Shown here one piece after another: positions 35,498-44,139 of a stretch of 64,000 nucleotides of DNA. The stretch is taken from NCBI GenBank assembly GCA_965215755.1, contig OZ244119.1, positions 558,001 to 622,000 of the forward strand, given 5' to 3'. This stretch comes from Tectiglobus sp965215755 (GTDB taxonomy: Bacteria > Pseudomonadota > Alphaproteobacteria > Rhizobiales > Hyphomicrobiaceae). Each line of letters starts with the position of its first letter. Position 1 is the first letter of the stretch. The notes under the pieces are model-generated. The model had not been told where the DNA came from and searched no databases. It saw nothing but the letters and a program-made list of their open reading frames with translations. A program made the position numbers and the translations under genes.

Positions 35498-35663
35498 GCC
35501 GTTTCCTAGGACTTTTGGTGTCGACATAGACGTGGACTTCGGTTATATAGCCGGCTTGAATTTCCCCAAATGGGTGCCCTGAAGGGCCGCACGAACGGCG
35601 AATGCGGCGTTAAAGTCGCTCGCAGAGTTCCTCTGCATTAACGAATGACAAGGAAAACCAAGA

Positions 35664-36362
35664 ATGGATATCATTCGCGAGCTCGAAGAAGAGCAGATGA
35701 AATCGATTGCCGCAGTTCGTGCGGTGCCGGAGTTTGAGCCAGGCGATACAGTCAGAGTTGTCGTGAAGGTTGTCGAAGGTAAGAACGTTCGCAACCAGGC
35801 CTACGAAGGTGTTTGCATCGCCCGTGCGGGTGGTGGCATTAACGAAAACTTCACTGTCCGCAAGATTTCCTATGGCGAAGGCGTCGAGCGCGTTTTTCCG
35901 ATTTTTTCTCCCTTCATTACAGATATCGAGGTTATTCGCCGTGGTAAGGTCCGCAGAGCGAAGCTTTACTACCTTCGCGGTCGCCGTGGACGTTCAGCGC
36001 GCATCACCGAACGGACTGACGCCCGCGCCAAACGCCTGAATGCAGCCTTCAAAGGCTTCCGTAAGCCGAAGGGTGAGAAGGATGATTTGAAGCTCATCGA
36101 GACGATCGCACCTGACCTCGAGACAATGCTGAATAAGCTCAACATCATGAAGTTTGAGCAGATTGCCGCCTTCTCAGATGATGATATCGCGAATATCGAC
36201 GATGCGTTGAAGCTGGGTGGCCGCATCGAGAAAGAAGACTGGATTAGCCAGGCACAGCGCCTGATGGCTGAAGCGACTGTCGAAGAAGTGCCAGCAGAAG
36301 AAGAACCAGCTGCTGATGCTGAAGCTGCCGAGGGTGGTGAAGGCGAAGCGAAAGAAAGCTGA
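35664..36362 (+). CDS. rplS: 50S ribosomal protein L19 with long C-terminal extension
   Basis: The first 125 residues are ordinary L19 (FEPGDTVRVVVKVVEGKNVRNQAYEGVCIAR, FTVRKISYGEGVERVFPI, KLYYLRGRRGRSARITER). The rest, about 105 residues, is unusual: LKLIETIAPDLETMLNKL, KFEQIAAFSDDDIANIDDAL and GRIEKEDWISQAQRLM form a helix-hairpin-helix-like unit known to me from the tails of alphaproteobacterial L21 and NuoE, then an acidic Glu/Ala tail. E. coli L19 has 115 residues. AAGGA precedes the ATG. Confidence 0.95.
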   Translation: MDIIRELEEEQMKSIAAVRAVPEFEPGDTVRVVVKVVEGKNVRNQAYEGVCIARAGGGINENFTVRKISYGEGVERVFPIFSPFITDIEVIRRGKVRRAKLYYLRGRRGRSARITERTDARAKRLNAAFKGFRKPKGEKDDLKLIETIAPDLETMLNKLNIMKFEQIAAFSDDDIANIDDALKLGGRIEKEDWISQAQRLMAEATVEEVPAEEEPAADAEAAEGGEGEAKES

Positions 36363-36418
36363 TCTAGCTTTGAGAGAGGCAGGCTCCGGTTTGCCTCTGA
36401 CCCTGTGAGAGTCTATTA

Positions 36419-36442
36419 ACGGCCCGGCGCTTGCTGGGCCGT
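36419..36442 (+). terminator. Hairpin after rplS
   Basis: ACGGCCC and GGGCCGT form a seven-base stem (36419-36425 and 36436-36442) followed by ATTGTTAT. A second smaller hairpin, AGAGGCA/TGCCTCT, lies at 36375-36398. Together they probably end the trmD-rplS transcript. Confidence 0.55.
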
Positions 36443-36566
36443 ATTGTTATCTGGCAAGGCCTATCGTCAGAGATTTGCACAATGGTCCAATTTGAATAGG
36501 CTTGTGGAAACTGGTTCCACCTCAGACGAGACGAGATCAAACAGAACAACTGCGGCACGATCACCA

Positions 36567-37367
36567 ATGCGCACACGTGACTCCGATATACCACTTCATG
36601 GCGAAGAAGCATTCGAAGGAATGCGTAAGGCTGGACGGCTCGCAGCATCGGCTCTCGATATGCTTGTACCGCACGTCCAACCAGGCACGCGAACCGACAC
36701 CCTCGATGAGATGGTCTTCCAGTTCGCCGTGGACAATGACGCCATCCCGGCAACGTTGAATTATCGAGGCTTTCCGAAATCCTGTTGCACCTCGATCAAT
36801 CATGTCGTCTGCCACGGAATTCCAGGGGCAAAGCAACTGCGTAAAGGCGACATCGTCAATATCGATGTGACACTCATTGTTGATGGTTGGCATGGGGATT
36901 CGAGCAGAATGTACCCTGTCGGAGAGATTAGCCGTAAGGCCGACCGCCTCATCGATGTTACTTTCGAGTCACTGCAACGTGGTGTTGCGGCAGTGAAGCC
37001 TGGACATACGACCGGCCACATAGGAGCCGCTATTCAGCAGTATGCTGAGAATGAGCGTTGTAGCGTCGTACGTGACTTTTGTGGTCATGGCCTCGGGCAG
37101 GTATTCCATGACAAGCCGAATATCCTGCACTACGGCCGTGCCGGTGAAGGCCCGGTTTTGCAGCCAGGGATGTTGTTTACGATTGAACCCATGATCAACC
37201 TGGGTCGGTCGAAAGTGAAGACCCTGTCGGATGGCTGGACGGCGGTTACAAGCGATCGGGAGCTGTCGGCCCAATTCGAGCATACGGTCGGCGTAACAGA
37301 AGACGGCTGCGAGGTTTTCACCTACTCACCCGCCGGACTGGACCGGCCGAGGTACCAACCAGCCTGA
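36567..37367 (+). CDS. map: Methionine aminopeptidase, type I
   Basis: Removes the starting Met from new proteins. All metal and catalytic residues are present in the 266-residue protein: His83 (VVCHGIPG), Asp100 (DIVNIDVT), Asp111 (HGDSSR), His174 (CGHGLG), Glu207 (FTIEPMI) and Glu238 (QFEHTVGV). The frame is open back to 36444, but ATG 36567 gives the normal family start. radC follows after 15 bases. Confidence 0.94.
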   Translation: MRTRDSDIPLHGEEAFEGMRKAGRLAASALDMLVPHVQPGTRTDTLDEMVFQFAVDNDAIPATLNYRGFPKSCCTSINHVVCHGIPGAKQLRKGDIVNIDVTLIVDGWHGDSSRMYPVGEISRKADRLIDVTFESLQRGVAAVKPGHTTGHIGAAIQQYAENERCSVVRDFCGHGLGQVFHDKPNILHYGRAGEGPVLQPGMLFTIEPMINLGRSKVKTLSDGWTAVTSDRELSAQFEHTVGVTEDGCEVFTYSPAGLDRPRYQPA

Positions 37368-37382
37368 TAGACGGCAGTTGCA

Positions 37383-38123
37383 ATGTCGAATGGTTCGGCG
37401 GACGGACAAGACAATTCCGAAGCGCAGGGCGCTCTGTTTGAAGTCTCACAACCGATTTCCAACGCCGGCCATCGCCAGCGTCTGAGAGACCGCTTCATGC
37501 AGGGCGGGGCGGATGCGATGCCGGACTATGAGCTGCTGGAAATGGTGCTCTTCCGGGTGATCGAACGACGCGATACTAAACCCATCGCCAAATCACTGCT
37601 CAAAAAGTTTGGCACGTTTGCGGAAGTTCTGAACGCACCCGATAGTCGCTTGCGCGAGGTCAAGGGCGTTGGCACGGCAGTCATCATCGAGCTTAAGCTG
37701 ATCAAGGCTGCGGCGTTGCGATTGATGCAGACACGAATCCTCGAAAAGCCAGTCCTCTCTTCATGGACGGAAGTTCTGGATTACTGCCATGCCGCCATGG
37801 CCAATGAGGAAAAAGAGCAGTTCCGGATCCTTTTTCTCGATAAGAAGAACCGTCTTATCGAAGATGAGGTTCAAAGCCAGGGCACTGTCGATCATACGCC
37901 AGTTTACCTCCGAGAAGTGATGAAGCGGGCACTTGAGCTTTCCGCCAGCGCACTTTTGCTGGTCCACAATCATCCATCAGGAGACCCCCACCCTTCGCGA
38001 GCCGACATTGATATGACGAGGCGCATCATGACTGCGGCAGAACCGTTTGGGATCGTCGTTCATGACCATATTGTTGTTGGCCGTGAAGGTCATGCCAGTT
38101 TCAAAGGACTCGGCTTGATCTGA
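37383..38123 (+). CDS. radC: RadC family (JAB/MPN) protein
   Basis: A 246-residue UPF0758 protein. The N-terminal half has a helix-hairpin-helix region (KKFGTFAEVLNAPDSRLREVKGVG), and the C-terminal JAB domain has the metal motif HNHPSGDPHPSRADID with the upstream Glu (YLREVMKRA). Despite the name, a role in DNA repair is not proven. It follows map closely and is probably cotranscribed. Confidence 0.93.
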   Translation: MSNGSADGQDNSEAQGALFEVSQPISNAGHRQRLRDRFMQGGADAMPDYELLEMVLFRVIERRDTKPIAKSLLKKFGTFAEVLNAPDSRLREVKGVGTAVIIELKLIKAAALRLMQTRILEKPVLSSWTEVLDYCHAAMANEEKEQFRILFLDKKNRLIEDEVQSQGTVDHTPVYLREVMKRALELSASALLLVHNHPSGDPHPSRADIDMTRRIMTAAEPFGIVVHDHIVVGREGHASFKGLGLI

Positions 38124-38461
38124 CTTTGCCCGACGGTCAGGAAGCAACCGTCACCAAGATTGGTGCTTCCCAAACTGATGACGGATTTGTAATTGGCCTC
38201 ATTGGTTTCGATATCAGTCCTCGATGAATTGCGGTATGGTTCTTCCACGACTCTTGGTGGCATTAGGATACGTACTGCCCTCTCGAGGTTCCAGAGCAAC
38301 GCGCCCTTACTCGGAGTCATGATGCCGGCGTCAAGGCGGACAAGTGCTCGCTTCTTACGTGGCGATAATCACCATGTTCACAGTTGATGCCGACAGCGTG
38401 GTTTCAGCCGAGAATTGAATGATGTCGCTGTACTCGATTTTGCCTGCTGCTCCCGGTCCAC
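38124..38461. other. Intergenic stretch between radC and MFS gene
   Basis: No gene is seen. GGAAG at 38140-38144 and CACCA at 38152-38156 pair with TGGTGCTTCC at 38161-38170, giving an interrupted hairpin shortly after the radC stop but without a T tract. Confidence 0.5.
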
Positions 38462-39682
38462 GTGCCCTCATCCCTGCGCATATTTGCTAATCCGGATTAC
38501 AGACGAATCTGGTGCTTCGGCCTACTGACGGGGACTGTCAGATGGTTGGAGTTTCTGGCTGTCGGCATCTATGCCTTTGAGATAACGCAGTCGCCGCAAC
38601 TTGTTGCGCTCCTTGCGCTTTTGAGAATGTCACCGTTCGTTTTCCTCGGCTTCTTCATTGGCGCGCTCACCGACATCGTGAACCGAAAGCGCTGGCTGAT
38701 TATTCTCACTAGCCTGGTCTTTCTGGTCAGCGCCGGAACCGCAGTCGCCGCGCTTCTAGGTCTTGCAAACTATTCGGTGATTGCGATCGCTACGTTCGTC
38801 ACGGGGATCTACTGGGTCACAGACATGCCGTTACGGCGGAGGCTGTTTGTCGATGCAGTTGATAGCGGAGCACTGGCGTCAGCCTCGGCGTTTGACAACA
38901 TCACCAACTATCTGACCCGTGCTGCCGGTCCGATCTGCGGCGGCATTGTCTATCAATGGCTTGGAATTGCTGGGATTTTTGCACTCAGCGCAGTACTTTA
39001 TGCTGTGTGTCTTCTGCTCGCGCTCGGAATTACACAACGCCAAAAACCTGACAACAGAAACAATGGAAAATCGAAGTTCGCTCTCGGCATGCTACTGCCC
39101 CCTGTGTCTCTGCTGCGCGACAGATCCTTTGTCATCGTTCTAGGAATTACCATTGTCTACAACGTTTGGTGTTTCCCATTGGTGGCTATGGTTCCGGTTA
39201 TGGGTGAACGCGATCTCGGGTTGTCTGCAGCCGCCATCGGATTGCTTACCGCTAGTGAAGGGCTCGGTGGCGCGATTGCGGCGATGATCATCGGTCTCAC
39301 GGCCAGCAACCGGACGCTGTTTCCGCTGTATTTCTGGGGTCCATTCTCATACCTGATCTTCGTGGCAGCGCTCGCCCTGCAGCTGACGGTGAGCACCGCT
39401 GCCCTTGCATTTGTCATCGCTGGCGCTGCTGCGGCGTGTTTTTCGGCCGCGCAGTTCGTGCTGGTTTATCTGATTGCCCCGCCGGATATGCGCGGTCGTG
39501 CGACTGGAATTTTATCCATCTTCATTGGGACTAGTGCACTAGGAATGTACAACGCCGGCTACCTTTTCGAGCAATTCACATCCCAACAGGCGCTCTGGAT
39601 CATGGCGGGGCAGGGTCTCACCGTGATGACGTTTTTGGGAATAGTTTTGTGGTTCGCAACGGACCGCTCACGGGTTGCCTGA
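38462..39682 (+). CDS. MFS transporter
   Basis: A 406-residue major facilitator with about 12 hydrophobic segments. FIGALTDIVNRKRWLI is the MFS loop 2-3 motif and PPDMRGRATGILSIF matches the C-terminal-half counterpart. The layout, with an N-terminal FANPDYRRIW, resembles the EntS/MFS_3 exporters rather than sugar importers. The start is GTG. The substrate is unknown and neighbours give no hint. Confidence 0.85.
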   Translation: MPSSLRIFANPDYRRIWCFGLLTGTVRWLEFLAVGIYAFEITQSPQLVALLALLRMSPFVFLGFFIGALTDIVNRKRWLIILTSLVFLVSAGTAVAALLGLANYSVIAIATFVTGIYWVTDMPLRRRLFVDAVDSGALASASAFDNITNYLTRAAGPICGGIVYQWLGIAGIFALSAVLYAVCLLLALGITQRQKPDNRNNGKSKFALGMLLPPVSLLRDRSFVIVLGITIVYNVWCFPLVAMVPVMGERDLGLSAAAIGLLTASEGLGGAIAAMIIGLTASNRTLFPLYFWGPFSYLIFVAALALQLTVSTAALAFVIAGAAAACFSAAQFVLVYLIAPPDMRGRATGILSIFIGTSALGMYNAGYLFEQFTSQQALWIMAGQGLTVMTFLGIVLWFATDRSRVA

Positions 39683-39760
39683 CGCCGCAAAATGGCCCAT
39701 TGACCAGGCGGTGATTCATCTCCACGTTTCAGGCTCTAGAATTTTGACGGAGACACTGCA

Positions 39761-40726
39761 ATGAGTGCGCCGAAACATGCCAAAGTAATCATTCTTGGCT
39801 CCGGCCCAGCCGGCTATACAGCAGCCATCTACGCTGCACGCGCCATGTTGCAGCCGATGCTGATCCAGGGCATTCAGCCGGGTGGCCAGCTCACGATCAC
39901 CACAGACGTGGAGAATTATCCTGGTTTCGCAGATGTGATCCAGGGCCCCTGGCTTATGGAACAGATGCAGGGTCAGGCTGAGCACGTCGGAACGGATATG
40001 GTCATGGACCATATCTCAGCCGTTGATCTGGATAGCCGTCCCTTCAAGCTGACTGGGGACGGTGGCAACACATATACATGCGACTCGCTTATTGTTTGCA
40101 CAGGCGCCCAAGCTAAGTGGCTGGGGCTGCCAACGGAGACTGAGTTCCAAGGCTTTGGCGTCTCTGCCTGCGCGACCTGCGATGGGTTCTTCTACCGCGG
40201 CAAGGAAGTCATTGTCGTTGGCGGCGGCAATACCGCTGTTGAGGAGGCTCTGTTCCTGACCAACTTCGCATCACGCGTCACCGTCGTTCATCGCCGTGAT
40301 GAGTTTCGTTCCGAGAAGATCCTGCAAGAACGGTTGTTCAAGAATCCGAAGATTGAAGTGTTGTGGGATACCACCCTCGAAGAAGTACTCGGTACAAGCG
40401 ATCCCAAATCAGTCAATGCCGCTAAGCTGAAGAACGTGAAAACCGGAGAGATCACTGAGCGTGCCGTTGACGGCATCTTTATCGCAATCGGGCATGCACC
40501 GGCTACAGAGCTTTTCACCGGCAAGCTGGAGACAAAGCAAGGCGGCTACGTTGTGACCGCACCAGATTCCACGGCCACATCAGTACCGGGCGTTTTCGCA
40601 GCTGGCGATGTCACTGATGACATCTACCGACAGGCCGTGACGGCTGCAGGTATGGGTTGTATGGCCGCCCTCGAAGCTGAGAAGTACCTGGCACATCTCG
40701 ACGTCTCGAAAGAAGCAGCGGAATAA
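39761..40726 (+). CDS. trxB: Thioredoxin-disulfide reductase
   Basis: Reduces thioredoxin with NADPH. The 321-residue protein has the FAD motif VIILGSGPAGYTAAIYAARA, the redox-active Cys137-Cys140 (CATCDG), the NADPH motif VIVVGGGNTAVEEALF and GVFAAGDVTDDIYRQ. ATG 39761 is 78 bases past the MFS stop. The LsrB-like regulator gene follows after 269 bases, an order kept in Rhizobiales. Confidence 0.97.
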   Translation: MSAPKHAKVIILGSGPAGYTAAIYAARAMLQPMLIQGIQPGGQLTITTDVENYPGFADVIQGPWLMEQMQGQAEHVGTDMVMDHISAVDLDSRPFKLTGDGGNTYTCDSLIVCTGAQAKWLGLPTETEFQGFGVSACATCDGFFYRGKEVIVVGGGNTAVEEALFLTNFASRVTVVHRRDEFRSEKILQERLFKNPKIEVLWDTTLEEVLGTSDPKSVNAAKLKNVKTGEITERAVDGIFIAIGHAPATELFTGKLETKQGGYVVTAPDSTATSVPGVFAAGDVTDDIYRQAVTAAGMGCMAALEAEKYLAHLDVSKEAAE

Positions 40727-40995
40727 TCCGCGGTTGGTGTCAAGGCGTCGCAGTTTTTGCCATGTGTTGGCTCAATCTGGCCTTTATCTAGCTTGTGACG
40801 CTTAGAGATGAATCGATGTCCGGGCACTGGCAGCAGACCGGTCCGCGATGTTGGCAAGCCCAGTCGTCACCCCCTCCGGGCTTTTTCTGACTGGGTCAGC
40901 GTTTTGTCGGCACCGCGCACTTGGGCCTTTCCTTGGTTAGCGATGGCGCGGGTATGCGTGTTCGTGCAATTTGAACAGCGGGCGGTGTAACAGCC

Positions 40996-41886
40996 ATGGA
41001 CTGGGACAAGCTGAGAATATTCCATGCTGCGGCTGAAGCAGGCAGCTTTACGCACGCCGGCGAACACTTGCACATGAGCCAGTCAGCCGTTAGCCGGCAG
41101 GTGTCGTCATTAGAAAAAGACTTAGGTGTCGCGCTCTTTCACAGGCATGCGCGCGGGCTGGTTCTCACCGAGCAGGGTGAGACGCTGTTTGGCACTGCAA
41201 CAGAGGTAATGAACAAGCTTCATACCGCCGAAACGCTGCTGAGTGACGCAACCACGAAACCAGAGGGCGACCTGCGCCTGACGTGCCCGGTCGGCATTGG
41301 TACTGTCTGGGTCACTCAGCGGATGCCGGAGTTCATGGAACTCTACCCTAACATTCGCGTTGAACTCGTCCTCAATGACGAGCAAATCGATATTGCTATG
41401 CGAGAAGCGGATGCGGCGCTCTGGGTGCACGAGCCCGAACAGAGCGACCTGATTAGGCGTGTCCTGTTCCACGCGCGCGTGCGAGCTTTTGCGTCCGCGC
41501 AATACGTTCGCCGCAACGGCGCGCCAGAATCTCTGGAAGATTTGGAAAATCACCGGATCGTTTCGCACGGAGGAGCACCGGCTCAGCATTTATCAGCCAT
41601 TCGATGGTTGGAAACCGCCGGTCGAAATGATGCGTCGCCACGCATTCCTTCATTCCGCGCAAACAGTGTGATCGCCATGAAATACGCCATCCGATCCGGC
41701 GTTGGGATCGGCCTCATCCCCGAGTACCTGGCCGAGGAAGAGACTGATCTTGTACCGGTTTTGAACGATGTTAACCTGCCAACCATGCCGGTGATCTTCG
41801 TTTATCCGGAAGAGTTGAGAACCTCAAAAAAGATCCAAGTTCTGAGGGATTTTCTCGTTACACAAGCCAAGAAATTCCGATTCTGA
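40996..41886 (+). CDS. lsrB: LsrB/VtlR-type LysR regulator
   Basis: A 296-residue LysR protein whose N terminus (DWDKLRIFHAAAEAGSFTHA, QSAVSRQVSSLEKDLGV, LFHRHARGLVLTEQGE) follows LsrB of Sinorhizobium and VtlR of Brucella almost word for word. NHRIVSHGGAPA and the ending FVYPEELRTSKKIQVLRDFL also match. In those hosts it controls redox homeostasis, LPS and small RNAs of the AbcR or vtl type, and is needed in host association. Its place behind trxB is conserved. Confidence 0.88.
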   Translation: MDWDKLRIFHAAAEAGSFTHAGEHLHMSQSAVSRQVSSLEKDLGVALFHRHARGLVLTEQGETLFGTATEVMNKLHTAETLLSDATTKPEGDLRLTCPVGIGTVWVTQRMPEFMELYPNIRVELVLNDEQIDIAMREADAALWVHEPEQSDLIRRVLFHARVRAFASAQYVRRNGAPESLEDLENHRIVSHGGAPAQHLSAIRWLETAGRNDASPRIPSFRANSVIAMKYAIRSGVGIGLIPEYLAEEETDLVPVLNDVNLPTMPVIFVYPEELRTSKKIQVLRDFLVTQAKKFRF

Positions 41887-42205
41887 GAACTCGAAATTGC
41901 CAAGCCATGCATTGAGCGCATGGCTTACATGCGGCGATTGAGGTTGCCCAGCAGCTGCCTGATCCGATCTAATGAGGATGCTGTGACGGACAGCTACTGA
42001 AGGCTGTACCCTCCCTTCAACGCCTTCGACCCATCCTTTGTGATGTGGCTAAACTTTATAGCCGGGCTAATGCCCGGCTTTTCTTTAGCTGGTCCGGCCT
42101 TTGATCCCCACGCATATGATTGCAGGCCCGCTGCTCAGGCGGTATCACTGCGTTTAATTCTGCTGAACTCAAAACACCACATCCGATCCGGGAGTCCACC
42201 TGCAT
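41887..42205. other. Intergenic stretch between lsrB-like gene and leuC
   Basis: No protein gene is seen. A perfect nine-base hairpin AAGCCATGC/GCATGGCTT (41902-41926) follows the regulator, and a strong terminator lies at 42060-42085. The 130 bases between them are free of obvious features and could hold a small RNA. Confidence 0.5.
42060..42085 (+). terminator. Rho-independent terminator before leuC
   Basis: AGCCGGGC (42060-42067) and GCCCGGCT (42072-42079) form an eight-base perfect stem with a four-base TAAT loop, followed by TTTTCTTT. It lies 173 bases past the lsrB stop and 120 before leuC, so it may end a separate short RNA or act as leader attenuator of leuC. Confidence 0.85.
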
Positions 42206-43609
42206 ATGGCCAAGACCCTCTACGACAAAATATTTGACGACCACATTGTTGACCGTCAGGAGGACGGCACATGTCTGCTCTATATTGACCGCCACCTCGT
42301 GCACGAGGTGACCAGTCCGCAAGCGTTTGAAGGTCTTCGGCTCGCCGGGCGCCCCGTCAGATCGGTTGAACGGACGCTAGCAGTGGTCGATCACTGCGTT
42401 CCGACATCAAATCGTGCGAAGGGCATTGATGATCCCGAAGCCAAGATTCAGGTCGATATGCTGGCCAAGAATGTCGCTGATTTTGGTGTCGAGTACTACG
42501 ATGAGACCGACAAGCGGCAAGGAATCGTGCACGTCATTGGACCTGAGCAAGGCTTCACGTTGCCTGGAACGACTATTGTTTGCGGTGACTCGCATACATC
42601 GACCCACGGCGCGTTCGGCGCATTGGCGCATGGAATTGGCACCAGCGAGGTGGAACATGTTCTCGCCACCCAAACGCTGATCCAAAAGAAAGCCAAGAAC
42701 ATGCGGGTGACGGTCGACGGCAAGCTGCCGGCCGGCGTTACCGCCAAGGACATAATCCTGACGATCATCGGCAAGATCGGCACCGCGGGCGGCACAGGCC
42801 ACGTCATTGAGTATGACGGCGAAGCGATTCGCGACCTGACGATGGAAGGACGCATGACGGTCTGCAATATGTCGATCGAAGGCGGGGCGCGTGCCGGTAT
42901 GGTCGCCGCTGACGAGAAGACCTACGATTACTTGAAAGGCCGCCCCAAGGCGCCAAAAGGCGCGGCCTGGGAACAGGCAATGAAGTACTGGGAAACCCTG
43001 CACACCGATGAGGGTGCCCACTTCGATCAAGTCGTAAAGCTTGATGCGTCTAACCTGCCGCCGACGGTTACGTGGGGCACCAGCCCGGAACAGGTTGCAA
43101 CGATCGATGGCCTGGTACCGGACCCTGCAAACATCGACGACGAAGCACGCCGTGCTGCCGTGACCCGCGCCCTCGAGTACATGGACCTGCAAGCCAATAG
43201 CAAGATCACCGACATTGGACTGGATGTCGTCTGGATCGGCTCGTGTACCAATGGCCGGATTGAAGACCTTCGGGCCGCAGCGGCTATCATTGATGGAAAG
43301 AAGATCTCGGAACGTCTGGACTATGCGCACATCGTCCCCGGCTCGGGACTGGTGAAAGAGCAGGCCGAAGCTGAAGGTCTCGATAAGATCTTCAAGGATG
43401 CCGGTTTTGATTGGCGCGAGCCTGGGTGTTCGATGTGCCTCGGCATGAATCCGGATCAGCTGAAGCCGGGCCAAAGATGTGCTGCAACATCAAACCGGAA
43501 CTTCGAAGGCCGGCAAGGTTACCGAGGACGCACCCATCTGGTGTCTCCCGCGATGGCTGCCGCCGCTGCAATCGCTGGTCATTTTGTCGACGTGCGCACG
43601 CTAAGTTGA
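42206..43609 (+). CDS. leuC: 3-isopropylmalate dehydratase large subunit
   Basis: LeuC isomerises 2- to 3-isopropylmalate in leucine synthesis, together with LeuD. The 467-residue aconitase-fold protein has the 4Fe-4S ligands Cys347 (GSCTNGR), Cys408 and Cys411 (CSMC), plus VCGDSHTSTHGAFGALAHGIGTSE. It is full length. leuD and leuB are not next to it here; the bufferin operon follows instead. Confidence 0.97.
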   Translation: MAKTLYDKIFDDHIVDRQEDGTCLLYIDRHLVHEVTSPQAFEGLRLAGRPVRSVERTLAVVDHCVPTSNRAKGIDDPEAKIQVDMLAKNVADFGVEYYDETDKRQGIVHVIGPEQGFTLPGTTIVCGDSHTSTHGAFGALAHGIGTSEVEHVLATQTLIQKKAKNMRVTVDGKLPAGVTAKDIILTIIGKIGTAGGTGHVIEYDGEAIRDLTMEGRMTVCNMSIEGGARAGMVAADEKTYDYLKGRPKAPKGAAWEQAMKYWETLHTDEGAHFDQVVKLDASNLPPTVTWGTSPEQVATIDGLVPDPANIDDEARRAAVTRALEYMDLQANSKITDIGLDVVWIGSCTNGRIEDLRAAAAIIDGKKISERLDYAHIVPGSGLVKEQAEAEGLDKIFKDAGFDWREPGCSMCLGMNPDQLKPGQRCAATSNRNFEGRQGYRGRTHLVSPAMAAAAAIAGHFVDVRTLS

Positions 43610-43663
43610 GGTGAGTTCATAGGAATTCGTGCCTGATTGTGGGCGGTTTGATCGAACATTTCC

Positions 43664-43693
43664 GAGGCGGTGCCAATGCAGTGACACCGCCTC
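43664..43693 (+). terminator. Hairpin after leuC
   Basis: GAGGCGGTG (43664-43672) pairs perfectly with CACCGCCTC (43685-43693) around a 12-base loop, 55 bases past the leuC stop. No good T tract follows, so its ending efficiency is uncertain. Confidence 0.5.
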
Positions 43694-43695
43694 AA

Positions 43696-43735
43696 CATAA
43701 CGTGATTATTTGTTCATTGTGTCGCATAACGCGAT
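43696..43735 (+). promoter_or_regulatory. Direct repeat before the bufferin operon
   Basis: CATAACGTGAT (43696-43706) recurs as CATAACGCGAT (43725-43735), start to start 29 bases, with ten of eleven bases kept. It lies in the only promoter space of the operon, so it may be an activator site or overlap an ECF promoter. Confidence 0.45.
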
Positions 43736-43798
43736 CCTTAATTGGTGGTCATAGCAGGCAGGCATTGCCTGCGAGATCCAAGTGAAGGAGCCATAAGT

Positions 43799-44104
43799 AT
43801 GAGCAAGAAGATTTCGACCGCTGCGTTCGTTGCCGGCGCCGTTGCAATGGCTGCAACCGGACTTCAGTCAACAGCCGCCAATGCTGCTGATATGGAAAAG
43901 TGCTACGGGATTTCTCTCGCTGGCAAGAATGATTGCGCCGCCGGTCCTGGCACAACGTGCGCCGGAACCTCGAAGATCGACTTCCAAGGCAATGCCTGGA
44001 CTCTGGTTCCAAAGGGCAGCTGCGAAGGTCTGGCTTGGGACAAGGTTCTGCCGGAAGGACGCAAGGGCAGCCTTGCAGCTCTAAAGCGTGATATCCCTAA
44101 GTAA
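43799..44104 (+). CDS. bufA1: BufA1-type bufferin precursor (DUF2282)
   Basis: A 101-residue secreted peptide precursor. Residues 1-30 are a signal peptide (cleavage near ANAA|DM). The mature part has exactly four cysteines, Cys35 (KCYG), Cys46 (DCAAG), Cys54 (TCAGTS) and Cys75 (SCEG), the bufferin-1 pattern whose cysteines are turned into thiooxazoles by BufB-type enzymes to make a copper-binding metallophore. GGAG lies about nine bases before the ATG. It is the first gene of bufA1-bufB-bufC-doxX. Family knowledge comes from Caulobacter; the modification here is inferred. Confidence 0.9.
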   Translation: MSKKISTAAFVAGAVAMAATGLQSTAANAADMEKCYGISLAGKNDCAAGPGTTCAGTSKIDFQGNAWTLVPKGSCEGLAWDKVLPEGRKGSLAALKRDIPK

Positions 44105-44139
44105 GATTGTTCACGGCTCACGTCGCATATGAGGCCGAC

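Noticed and set aside
41950..42000. Leucine leader peptide before leuC
   Set aside because: The possible short frame has only a few scattered Leu codons and no run of Leu; the terminator alone does not prove attenuation.
42407..43474. 355-residue minus-strand frame opposite leuC
   Set aside because: It is a shadow of the leuC reading frame; codon pattern and domains support leuC only.
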